Assembly (NCBI GenBank): GCA_002345565.1
Contig: DDVS01000002.1
Location: 665,605-729,604, forward strand
DNA length: 64,000 nt
Direction of reading: 5' to 3'
Source of the DNA: Flavobacteriales bacterium UBA2306
GTDB taxonomy: Bacteria; Bacteroidota; Bacteroidia; Flavobacteriales; Weeksellaceae
Made by a program: the position numbers and the translations under genes. The stretch's first letter is position 1. Each line of letters opens with the position of its first letter. Below are positions 50,940 to 58,542 of this stretch, piece after piece. The notes below the pieces were generated by a model, which saw only the letters and a program-made list of their open reading frames with translations, ran no database searches and was not told the DNA's origin.

Positions 50940-51145
50940 TGGAAATTAAATTACAATCAGTAATAACTTGTCCAAACTGCGGATACAAAAAAGAGGAAAC
51001 AATGCCGACAGATGCTTGCCAATATTTTTATGAATGTGAAAATTGCAAGACGAGATTAAAACCATTGCAAGGCGATTGTTGTGTGTATTGCAGTTACGGG
51101 ACTGTTCCTTGTCCTCCAATACAACAAGACAAAAAATGCTGTTGA
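50939..51145 (+). CDS. GDCCVxC-domain protein
   Basis: 68 residues, no signal. The family signature is complete: TCPNCGYKKEE, then YECENCKTRLKPLQGDCCVYCSYGTVPCPP, ending DKKCC. Its 12 cysteines would hold zinc or a soft metal. The family occurs next to mer genes in Bacteroidetes and others. It starts on the last base of the merTP stop codon, so the two are coupled. Role inferred: metal binding or transfer after MerTP. Confidence 0.9.
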   Translation: MEIKLQSVITCPNCGYKKEETMPTDACQYFYECENCKTRLKPLQGDCCVYCSYGTVPCPPIQQDKKCC

Positions 51146-51228
51146 CAAACTGGAAGCAACCTCGTCCGAGAGAATGCAGATTTCTCTGGATATTTAATAA
51201 ATAATTGGATATGTTTTGGTGAAAATAA

Positions 51229-51642
51229 ATGACAATGACTGAATTAGAAAATGTTTTACAACAAAGAAATATAAAGCCCACAGCAATGCGTTTGTTGGTA
51301 GTAGAAAAATTATTGAAACAGCAATATGCCATTAGTCATAAAGAATTGGCAGAACTGTTTGAAAATGCAGATAATGTCACTTTGTTTAGAACTTTAAAAA
51401 CATTTTTAGAGCATAAACTTATTCATACCATTGATGATGGAACAGGTGTTGTAAAATATGCACTTTGCCAATCCGGTTGCAGTTGTAATCCTTCGGAGCA
51501 GCACACGCATTTCCATTGCTCACAATGCAAACGGACTTTTTGCCTTACAGATGCAGAAATACCGAGCATTAATCTTCCTCAAAATTTTAAATTAGAAGGT
51601 ATCAATTTGGTTCTCAAAGGAAGGTGTGACAGATGCAATTAA
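51229..51642 (+). CDS. Fur-family regulator
   Basis: 137 residues (or 135 from the second ATG, 51235). N-terminal winged helix: RNIKPTAMRLLVVEKLL, YAISHKELAELFENADNVTL, FRTLKTFLEHKLI. The C-terminal metal domain has HTHFHCSQCKRTFCL and GRCDRCN, with structural zinc cysteines C97, C100, C133 and C136 and histidines H92, H94 and H96. Extra cysteines C80, C84 and C86 are unusual. A perfect 7-1-7 palindrome lies 16 nt after its stop, in front of the efflux operon. A Zur-like or metal-sensing role is likely. Confidence 0.92.
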   Translation: MTMTELENVLQQRNIKPTAMRLLVVEKLLKQQYAISHKELAELFENADNVTLFRTLKTFLEHKLIHTIDDGTGVVKYALCQSGCSCNPSEQHTHFHCSQCKRTFCLTDAEIPSINLPQNFKLEGINLVLKGRCDRCN

Positions 51643-51657
51643 AACAATCTGAAACTT

Positions 51658-51672
51658 TGCAATCCGATTGCA
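51658..51672 (+). promoter_or_regulatory. 7-1-7 Fur-type operator
   Basis: TGCAATCCGATTGCA: perfect 7-nt arms around one C, the layout of Fur and Zur boxes. It ends 13 nt before the -7 box at 51686, so it covers the -33 region of the efflux operon promoter. Confidence 0.7.
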
Positions 51673-51685
51673 CAAATTATTTTTC

Positions 51686-51693
51686 TATATTTG
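51686..51693 (+). promoter_or_regulatory. -7 box of the DUF6660-czc operon
   Basis: TATATTTG, TAnnTTTG match, 7 nt before the ATG at 51701; the operator lies just upstream. Confidence 0.6.
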
Positions 51694-51700
51694 TACCCTA

Positions 51701-52027
51701 ATGAAATGGTTTCTCACAATATGGACTTTTTACCTGATGGTACTCGCAGCGTTGCCTTGCAGCGATGCAAGCAATCAGTGTGAAGATACCGTTCCTAAAA
51801 TTGAAACCGCCCAAGCTCACGAACATAACCAGGATAGCGACGACAATTGCAGTCCTTTTTGCTATTGCAGTTGTTGCAGTGTAAGCATCGGGTCATTCAA
51901 TTTCAAGCCTTTTGAAATCAAGCAACCTAAAGTAGCTTTCTCTACAAAAAAATTCACAATCCGTGATTACAATTTAATTTCCCGCTACCAAGGAAATATC
52001 TGGAACCCACCCAAATTTACTGTTTAA
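51701..52027 (+). CDS. DUF6660 family exported protein
   Basis: 108 residues from the ATG at 51701; a TTG 33 nt upstream lies in the operator and is rejected. N-terminal signal (LTIWTFYLMVLAALPC), then an acidic stretch with HEHNQDSDDNCSPFCYCSCC, rich in cysteine and histidine, and the C-terminus GNIWNPPKFTV. DUF6660 proteins precede CzcA/CusA-type efflux genes in Bacteroidetes and may hold metal in the periplasm. The C-terminal I(F/W)xPP motif also ends the two CxGKCYLxKE proteins at 838 and 3008. Confidence 0.8.
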   Translation: MKWFLTIWTFYLMVLAALPCSDASNQCEDTVPKIETAQAHEHNQDSDDNCSPFCYCSCCSVSIGSFNFKPFEIKQPKVAFSTKKFTIRDYNLISRYQGNIWNPPKFTV

Positions 52028-52229
52028 TTTTTACAGATTTTCCAAATGCTGTTGATGGCTGATGTTTAGCCTTAACTGAAGAAGCTCCTGTCATTCATTT
52101 GCTAATGATATGTGCAATCCATTTAAGTTTTCCTGTTTGTTTCAGATAAATTCATAAAGCCTTTGCTTTTGTGATAATGGGCAAATAGTACGTTTTCCAT
52201 TCTATAGACATTGATAAATCTGTTGGCTG

Positions 52230-52247
52230 CTTACCACAAGTGGCAAG
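52230..52247 (+). promoter_or_regulatory. Inverted repeat upstream of czcA
   Basis: CTTACCACAAGTGGCAAG: 8-nt arms (7 of 8 matching) around AA, 32 nt before the GTG start. Possible second operator; no supporting partner. The 252-nt gap 52028-52279 otherwise shows nothing. Confidence 0.3.
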
Positions 52248-52279
52248 TATATTTTTTGTAAAATATTAAACAGAAATAC

Positions 52280-55200
52280 GTGTTAGATAATATTATAAAA
52301 TTCAGTATCAAGAACAAGCTTGTCGTTGGTATAATGACCTTGTTACTCATCATTTGGGGAGTGTGGAGCGCCACAAAACTACCCATTGATGCCGTACCCG
52401 ATATTACCAATAATCAAGTGCAAATAATTACGGTTTGTCCCACATTGGCGGGACAAGAAGTAGAACAATTAGTAACTTTTCCTATTGAGCAAAGTATTGC
52501 AAATATTCCAGATTTAGAGGAAACACGGAGTATTTCGAGGTTTGGTTTGTCGGTAATTACGGTTGTATTTAAAGACAATGTAGATATTTATTTTGCCCGG
52601 CAATTAATCAATGAAAAATTAAAAGAAGCCGAAGAAAAAATCCCGAAAGGAATTGGTATACCGGAACTCGCTCCCATTAGTACAGGTTTGGGCGAAGTGT
52701 ATCAATACATCATCCATCCTAAAAAAGGAAGCGAGAAAAAATACGATGCCAAAGAACTGCGTACAATGCAGGATTGGATTGTAGCCCGACAATTATACGG
52801 AACTCCCGGAATTGCCGAAGTCAACAGTTTTGGTGGCGAGCTGAAACAATATGAAGTAGCCGTGAACCCAAACCGCCTTAGAGCAATGGGTGTAAGTGTT
52901 ACTGATATTTTTACAGCATTAGAAAAAAACAATCAAAATACAGGCGGTGCCTACATTGATAAAAAACCGAATGCTTATTTCATCCGTGGAATTGGCTTGG
53001 TTACTTCCTTAGATGATGTGAAAAATATCAGTGTAAAAAATGACGGTGGCAGTATTCCCATTTTTATTAAAGATGTAGCCGATGTAAGATTTGGAAGTGC
53101 GGTAAGATATGGCGCAATGACTTACAATGGCGAAGTAGATGCAGTGGGCGGTGTGGTAATGATGCTGAAAGGCGAAAACAGTAACGAGGTTGTCAATCGT
53201 ATCAAAGAAAAACTACCCATTATTCAAAAATCTTTACCCGACGATATTATCATCGAACCTTATTTAGACCGTACCGATTTGGTAGGCAGAGCAATGAGTA
53301 CCGTAGAAAAAAACCTGATAGAAGGCGCATTGATTGTCATCTTTGTATTGGTTATTTTCTTAGGAAATTTCAGAGCAGGATTGATTGTAGCTTCTGCTAT
53401 TCCTTTAGCGATGCTGTTTGCTTTAGCCTTAATGAATGTGTTTGGCGTGAGTGCCAATTTAATGAGTTTGGGTGCGATAGATTTTGGTTTAATTGTAGAT
53501 GGTGCAGTAATTATTGTGGAAGCTACTTTGCATCATTTAGGGTTACGAAAATCCACACAAAAACTTACTCAACAGGAAATGGATAATGAAGTATTTACAT
53601 CCGCTTCTAAAATCCGTAGCAGTGCAGCATTTGGCGAAATCATTATCTTGATTGTTTACATTCCTATTTTAACGTTGGTAGGTGTAGAAGGGAAAATGTT
53701 CCGTCCGATGGCGCAAACAGTAGGTTTTGCAATATTTGGCGCATTGATTTTATCCCTCACTTATATCCCGATGATGTGTGCTTTGTTTTTGTCTAAAAAG
53801 CCAATGCATAAAGAAAACATTTCAGATAAAATGATGAATTGGTTGCAAAAAATGTATCAACCATTATTAGAAAAAGCCATTAAAATAAAATATTGGTTAG
53901 TGGGAATTACCGTTGCCATATTTGCCTTTACATTATCTTTATTTGGCAGAATGGGTGGCGAATTTATACCACAATTGCAGGAAGGCGATTTTGCCTTTCA
54001 CTGCATTTTGCCACAAGGAAGTTCATTAAGCCAAAGTATCGAAACATCAATGCAAGCTTCAAGAATTATCAAGCAATTTGATGAAGTAAAAATGGTTGTA
54101 GGTAAAACCGGAGCAGCAGAAGTACCAACCGACCCAATGCCGCCCGAAGCAACCGATATGATGATTTTGCTGAAACCTCAAAGCGAATGGAAAAGTGGCA
54201 GAACTTACGATGAATTAGCCGATGCCATCAACCAAAAATTAGAAGCAATACCTGGCGTATTTTTTGAAAAAAACCAACCAATACAAATGCGTTTCAATGA
54301 ATTGATGACAGGCATCAGGCAAGATGTGGCGGTAAAAATATTTGGCGAAAATTTAGATACATTGGCGCTGAATGCCGATAAAGTAAGCAAAGTTATCCAA
54401 ACCGTAGAAGGCGCTAGAGCTCCGCAGGTGGAACGTGTGAGTGGATTACCACAAATTAATGTAGAATACGACCGAACTCGTTTAGCCAATTATGGAATTA
54501 ATGTAGAAGACGTAAACAACGTGGTAAGTACCGCTTTTGCAGGGAAAAGTGCAGGTGTGGTTTTCGAAAATGAAAGAAGATTTGATTTGGTTGTTCGGTT
54601 AGATAGTGTTTACAGAAGCAGTATCGAAGATGTAAATAATTTAATGATACCAACTTCTACAGGCAATCAAATTCCGTTATCGCAAGTTGCTACGATTGAT
54701 TATAAATTAGGTCCGGCGCAAATAAGTCGTGAAGCAGGAAAAAGAAGAATTGTAATCGGGTTCAACGTTGCAGGCAGAGATGTGCAAAGTGTGGTAGAAG
54801 AAATTCAGCAAAAATTGAATGCTCAGGTAAAATTACCGCCTGGATATTATTTCACGTATGGCGGTCAGTTTGAAAATCTGAAAGAAGCCAGCAACAGATT
54901 AATGATAGCCGTTCCGATTTCTTTGTTATTGATTTTTGTATTGCTCTATTTTACGTTCCGTTCCTTCAAACAAGCAGGTTTAATATTTACCGCAATTCCG
55001 ATGAGTGCGATTGGTGGCGTTTTGGCTTTAATGCTTCGTGGAATGCCTTTCAGCATCAGTGCGGGAATTGGTTTTATCGCCTTGTTTGGTGTAGCCGTTC
55101 TTAACGGAATTGTATTGATAGGCACTTTCAACCAATTGGAAAAAGAAGGAATGAAAGATATTTTCAAACGAGTAATCGAAGGGACAAAAATAAGACTTCG

Positions 55201-56647
55201 ACCTGTATTGATGACCGCAACTGTTGCCAGTTTAGGATTTTTACCAATGGCATTGAGCAGCAGCGCAGGTGCAGAAGTTCAAAAACCTTTAGCAACCGTA
55301 GTAATTGGTGGTTTGTTTACGGCAACTTTCCTTACGTTGTTCGTTCTGCCATTACTCTACATCATTTTTAATTCAAAAATTAATTTAAAAAGAAAATTCA
55401 AAGTGAAACCCATTGCAACTATCATTGTATTGCTACTATCCTTGGTAGGTTTTACAGCAAATGCACAAACACAGCATTTATCAAGTGTTGATGATGCGAT
55501 AAATATTGCCCTACAAAATAATCAAAGTATTAAAGCATCTGATTTGGAAATTGAGGCGAGTAAAGTTTTGAAAAAAACAGCCGGAGAATTACCAAAACTC
55601 GATTTTAACGCACAATTGGGTCAATATAATAGTACAAAATTCGACCAGTCTTTTCAGGTCACACAAACAATTCCATTTCCTTCATTATTTGGAGCAAAAA
55701 AGCAATTGATTAATGCAGAAATAAAAGGTAAAGAAATACAGAAAAGCCTAAGTGTTTTAGAATTAAAAAATCAGGTACGAACGTATTATTATCAAATCCT
55801 GTACCTGCAACACAATCAAAAGCAATTGCAACAATTGGACAGCTTATATGGTGATTTTATTGGCATTGCAAAGCTTCGATACAAAACTGGTGATACTAAA
55901 AAAGTGGATATAAGTACAGCAGAAGCTAAGAAAGGGGAAATCAATTTATTGTTAAAACAGAATGAAGTGTTATTAAATAATGCAGTTGCCAGTCTGAAAA
56001 CATTAATGAATGCTAAAGAAGATTTTATCATTGTAGAAAATGGAATTTTTCAACCTTTACAAATCAGTAATTTGCTGGACAATGATGCAGTAGCAAATCA
56101 TCCTGCAATTCAGTCCTTATATCAGGATGCAGTTATTGCAGAAAAGACCAAAAAGGTAGAACGTTCGCAAGGTTTACCCGATTTTACGATAGGTTACACA
56201 AATCAATCTTTGATAGGCTTTCAAACAGTAAATGGTGCGGAGAAATATTTCAATTCTGGTAACCGTTTTAATTCTGTAAATATTGGTGTTGCTATTCCCA
56301 TTAATTACGGTGCTACAAAGGCAAGGATAGAATCTTTGGATTATAGAAAGCAAGCAGCCGAAGCCAATGCACAACAGCAACAGAAATCGTTGGCAACACA
56401 AATACAAAATGCTTTGTTGCAATACCAGCAGGATATGAAGCAGTTCAATTATTTTCAGCAGGAAGCTTTGCCTAATGCTAAAGAAATTGTTTCAGCGGCA
56501 CAATTGGGTTACAAAACAGGCGACATCGGTTATGTAGAATATCTTTTTGCTTTGCAAACCGCAACCGATATTCAGTTGAATTACCTCAAAAGCATTCAGC
56601 AGGTCAACCAATCTGTAATCAATATTTATTCATTCATCAATCAATAA
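52280..56647 (+). CDS. czcA: CzcA-type RND metal efflux pump fused to a TolC-like outer-membrane protein
   Basis: 1455 residues from a GTG. Residues 1-1040 are a heavy-metal RND pump; membrane helix 4 holds GAIDFGLIVDGAVIIVEA with D401, D407 and E414, the pattern of Zn/Co/Cd exporters, not the Cu(I) type. Residues 1045-1062 (IATIIVLLLSLVGFTANA) look like an internal signal peptide before QTQ. The rest (to 1455) is a TolC/CusC outer-membrane factor with coiled-coil helices, ending IYSFINQ. The fusion is known in Bacteroidetes. It exports divalent metals through both membranes with the adaptor encoded next. Cleavage between the two parts is possible. Confidence 0.95.
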   Translation: MLDNIIKFSIKNKLVVGIMTLLLIIWGVWSATKLPIDAVPDITNNQVQIITVCPTLAGQEVEQLVTFPIEQSIANIPDLEETRSISRFGLSVITVVFKDNVDIYFARQLINEKLKEAEEKIPKGIGIPELAPISTGLGEVYQYIIHPKKGSEKKYDAKELRTMQDWIVARQLYGTPGIAEVNSFGGELKQYEVAVNPNRLRAMGVSVTDIFTALEKNNQNTGGAYIDKKPNAYFIRGIGLVTSLDDVKNISVKNDGGSIPIFIKDVADVRFGSAVRYGAMTYNGEVDAVGGVVMMLKGENSNEVVNRIKEKLPIIQKSLPDDIIIEPYLDRTDLVGRAMSTVEKNLIEGALIVIFVLVIFLGNFRAGLIVASAIPLAMLFALALMNVFGVSANLMSLGAIDFGLIVDGAVIIVEATLHHLGLRKSTQKLTQQEMDNEVFTSASKIRSSAAFGEIIILIVYIPILTLVGVEGKMFRPMAQTVGFAIFGALILSLTYIPMMCALFLSKKPMHKENISDKMMNWLQKMYQPLLEKAIKIKYWLVGITVAIFAFTLSLFGRMGGEFIPQLQEGDFAFHCILPQGSSLSQSIETSMQASRIIKQFDEVKMVVGKTGAAEVPTDPMPPEATDMMILLKPQSEWKSGRTYDELADAINQKLEAIPGVFFEKNQPIQMRFNELMTGIRQDVAVKIFGENLDTLALNADKVSKVIQTVEGARAPQVERVSGLPQINVEYDRTRLANYGINVEDVNNVVSTAFAGKSAGVVFENERRFDLVVRLDSVYRSSIEDVNNLMIPTSTGNQIPLSQVATIDYKLGPAQISREAGKRRIVIGFNVAGRDVQSVVEEIQQKLNAQVKLPPGYYFTYGGQFENLKEASNRLMIAVPISLLLIFVLLYFTFRSFKQAGLIFTAIPMSAIGGVLALMLRGMPFSISAGIGFIALFGVAVLNGIVLIGTFNQLEKEGMKDIFKRVIEGTKIRLRPVLMTATVASLGFLPMALSSSAGAEVQKPLATVVIGGLFTATFLTLFVLPLLYIIFNSKINLKRKFKVKPIATIIVLLLSLVGFTANAQTQHLSSVDDAINIALQNNQSIKASDLEIEASKVLKKTAGELPKLDFNAQLGQYNSTKFDQSFQVTQTIPFPSLFGAKKQLINAEIKGKEIQKSLSVLELKNQVRTYYYQILYLQHNQKQLQQLDSLYGDFIGIAKLRYKTGDTKKVDISTAEAKKGEINLLLKQNEVLLNNAVASLKTLMNAKEDFIIVENGIFQPLQISNLLDNDAVANHPAIQSLYQDAVIAEKTKKVERSQGLPDFTIGYTNQSLIGFQTVNGAEKYFNSGNRFNSVNIGVAIPINYGATKARIESLDYRKQAAEANAQQQQKSLATQIQNALLQYQQDMKQFNYFQQEALPNAKEIVSAAQLGYKTGDIGYVEYLFALQTATDIQLNYLKSIQQVNQSVINIYSFINQ

Positions 56648-56653
56648 GTACAA

Positions 56654-57931
56654 ATGAAATTCAATATAAATAAAATCACGTTGATGACAGCCGTAGCTGT
56701 TTTACTATTTGCTTTTTCTGCCTGTAAAGATGATAAGAAAGCAGAAGATAAATCTGCCGAAACCAAAACTGCAGGAAAAGAAGAAGCACCTCACGAAGAA
56801 GAAACGCCAACTATTGCCACACTTACCGAAGAACAAATAAAAACGGTAGGCATACAATTAGGCACCATTGAACACAAGGAATTAACAGCAACCATCAAAG
56901 CAAACGGAAATCTGAAAGTTCCTAATAACAATAAAGCCAACGCCACTTCTTTGTATGGCGGTGTGATAAGAACACTGAAAGTTCAAATCGGAGATTATGT
57001 AAGAAAAGGTCAGGTAATTGCTACCATTGCCAATCCGCAGTTCATCCAATTGCAGGAAGAATATTTGAGTACAGCAAGCAGGATTACATTTGCGGAACAA
57101 GAATTAGCAAGACAAAAAGAACTGAACGAAGGAAGTGCAGGTGCAAAGAAAAACCTGCAAAGTGCTACTGCCGAATTAAGCAGTTTAAGAACCCGAAGAG
57201 CTTCCTTACAACAGCAGATACAATTAATGGGCATCAATCCGGGTTCTGTATCAAACGGAAATTTAAAATCTGCCTTGGTCGTAACCAGTCCGCTGAATGG
57301 TACGGTTAGCAACGTTTTTGCCAAAATTGGAAGTTATGTAGATGTTTCTTCGCCGGTTATCGAAATTGTAGATAACAGTTCATTGCATTTAGATTTACAG
57401 GTGTTTGAAAAAGATTTACCACAGGTAAAAGTTGGACAAACTATTCATTTTACTTTAACCAATAATCCTACTGCTGAGTATGATGCTACAGTTTTCAGCA
57501 TTGGTTCATCCTTTGAAAACGAGAGCAAAACCATCGCCGTTCATTGTCGTGTAAATGGTAATAAAAGTGGTTTAATTGATGGAATGAATATCACTGGTAT
57601 TGTCAGTCTTAGCAATGTAACAACTCCAGCTGTACCCAATGATGCGATTGTAAATGCCGACGGAAAATATTACATTTTTGTACAAACCGATAAAAAAGCA
57701 GAAGAGCATCACGAAGAAGGCGAAGAAGAAGGAAGTCAAAAAGAGGGCGAAGAAAAAAAACATAAAAACAGTAAGAATTTTGAAAAAGTAGAAGTACTGA
57801 AAGGCGTGTCTGATATGGGTTATACCGCAGTAACTTTTGTAAACGAAATTCCTGCAAATGCAAAAATTGTAACAAAAGGAGCATTCTTTGTAAATGCAAA
57901 ATTGAGCAATACTGGTGGTCACGAAGACTAA
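56654..57931 (+). CDS. czcB: CzcB/CusB-type periplasmic adaptor of RND efflux
   Basis: 425 residues. Lipoprotein-like N-terminus (LLFAFSACKDDKK), then an acidic linker, and the adaptor fold: barrel-sandwich hybrid with VQIGDYVRKGQVIATI and VFAKIGSYVDVSSPVIEIVD, an alpha-hairpin of about 60 residues, a beta-barrel and a membrane-proximal domain. A charged insertion HHEEGEEEGSQKEGEEKKHK (about 350-372) may bind metal. It links the pump to the outer-membrane factor. The gene starts 6 nt after czcA. Confidence 0.94.
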   Translation: MKFNINKITLMTAVAVLLFAFSACKDDKKAEDKSAETKTAGKEEAPHEEETPTIATLTEEQIKTVGIQLGTIEHKELTATIKANGNLKVPNNNKANATSLYGGVIRTLKVQIGDYVRKGQVIATIANPQFIQLQEEYLSTASRITFAEQELARQKELNEGSAGAKKNLQSATAELSSLRTRRASLQQQIQLMGINPGSVSNGNLKSALVVTSPLNGTVSNVFAKIGSYVDVSSPVIEIVDNSSLHLDLQVFEKDLPQVKVGQTIHFTLTNNPTAEYDATVFSIGSSFENESKTIAVHCRVNGNKSGLIDGMNITGIVSLSNVTTPAVPNDAIVNADGKYYIFVQTDKKAEEHHEEGEEEGSQKEGEEKKHKNSKNFEKVEVLKGVSDMGYTAVTFVNEIPANAKIVTKGAFFVNAKLSNTGGHED

Positions 57932-57942
57932 AAAAAGAAACA

Positions 57943-58542
57943 ATGATTTGGCTAAAATTTTATTTGCCGGTGTATTTGGTGTTGTATATTATGGTAGCTT
58001 TTGTGCCACCATAATACCGAACCTACAAGCAAACTGGCATCAATCCCATAACTTTTGGCAAAACAGATATTGCACACGACTATATCGGTTTTGTGATGAA
58101 AGTATTGATAGCATTGCTTTTCGTTGCGGTATTCATCTATTCGTTCAGCGATAAAATGTATCAATATTTAGTACCGATTTCTAATTTAATGAAAGACGTG
58201 TTTTTAATCATTGCATTAATACTGATACACCTTTCATTACTATGGATTTCAGTAGCGCAATATCAAATGAGTAACAGTTGGCGTGTCGGTATTGATGAAA
58301 ATAACAAAACCGAATTAATCACAAAAGGATTATTCTCTTACAGCCGGAACCCGATTTTTTTGGGAATGATAATCAGTGTTGCAGGAATATTTTTTATACT
58401 ACCCAATACACTTACATTTTTCCTGATGCTTACTACCTATATCGTTATTCAAATTCAGATAAGACTGGAAGAAGAGTTTTTGGAAAAACAACACGGAGAA
58501 CAATATTTAATTTATAAAAAAACAACTAAAAGACTACTCTAA
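57943..58542 (+). pseudogene. ICMT-like membrane methyltransferase gene interrupted by in-frame TAA
   Basis: The frame runs from the ATG at 57943 to the TAA at 58540 (199 sense-capable codons) with one internal stop, TAA at 58012-58014. The N-terminus MIWLKFYLPVYLVLYIMVAF is a membrane segment; after the stop come YRTYKQTGINPITFGKTDIA and more membrane helices. The C-terminal half has the isoprenylcysteine methyltransferase-like core: ELITKGLFSYSRNPIFLGMI then EEEFLEKQHGEQYLIYKK. A product could restart at GTG 58093 or ATG 58096, lacking the first helix. It overlaps the next gene by 1 nt. Confidence 0.85.

Noticed and set aside
57915..58154. 79-codon open frame overlapping the ICMT-like gene
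   Set aside because: It lies in another frame of the interrupted ICMT gene and encodes no recognisable protein; the ICMT frame explains the region better.
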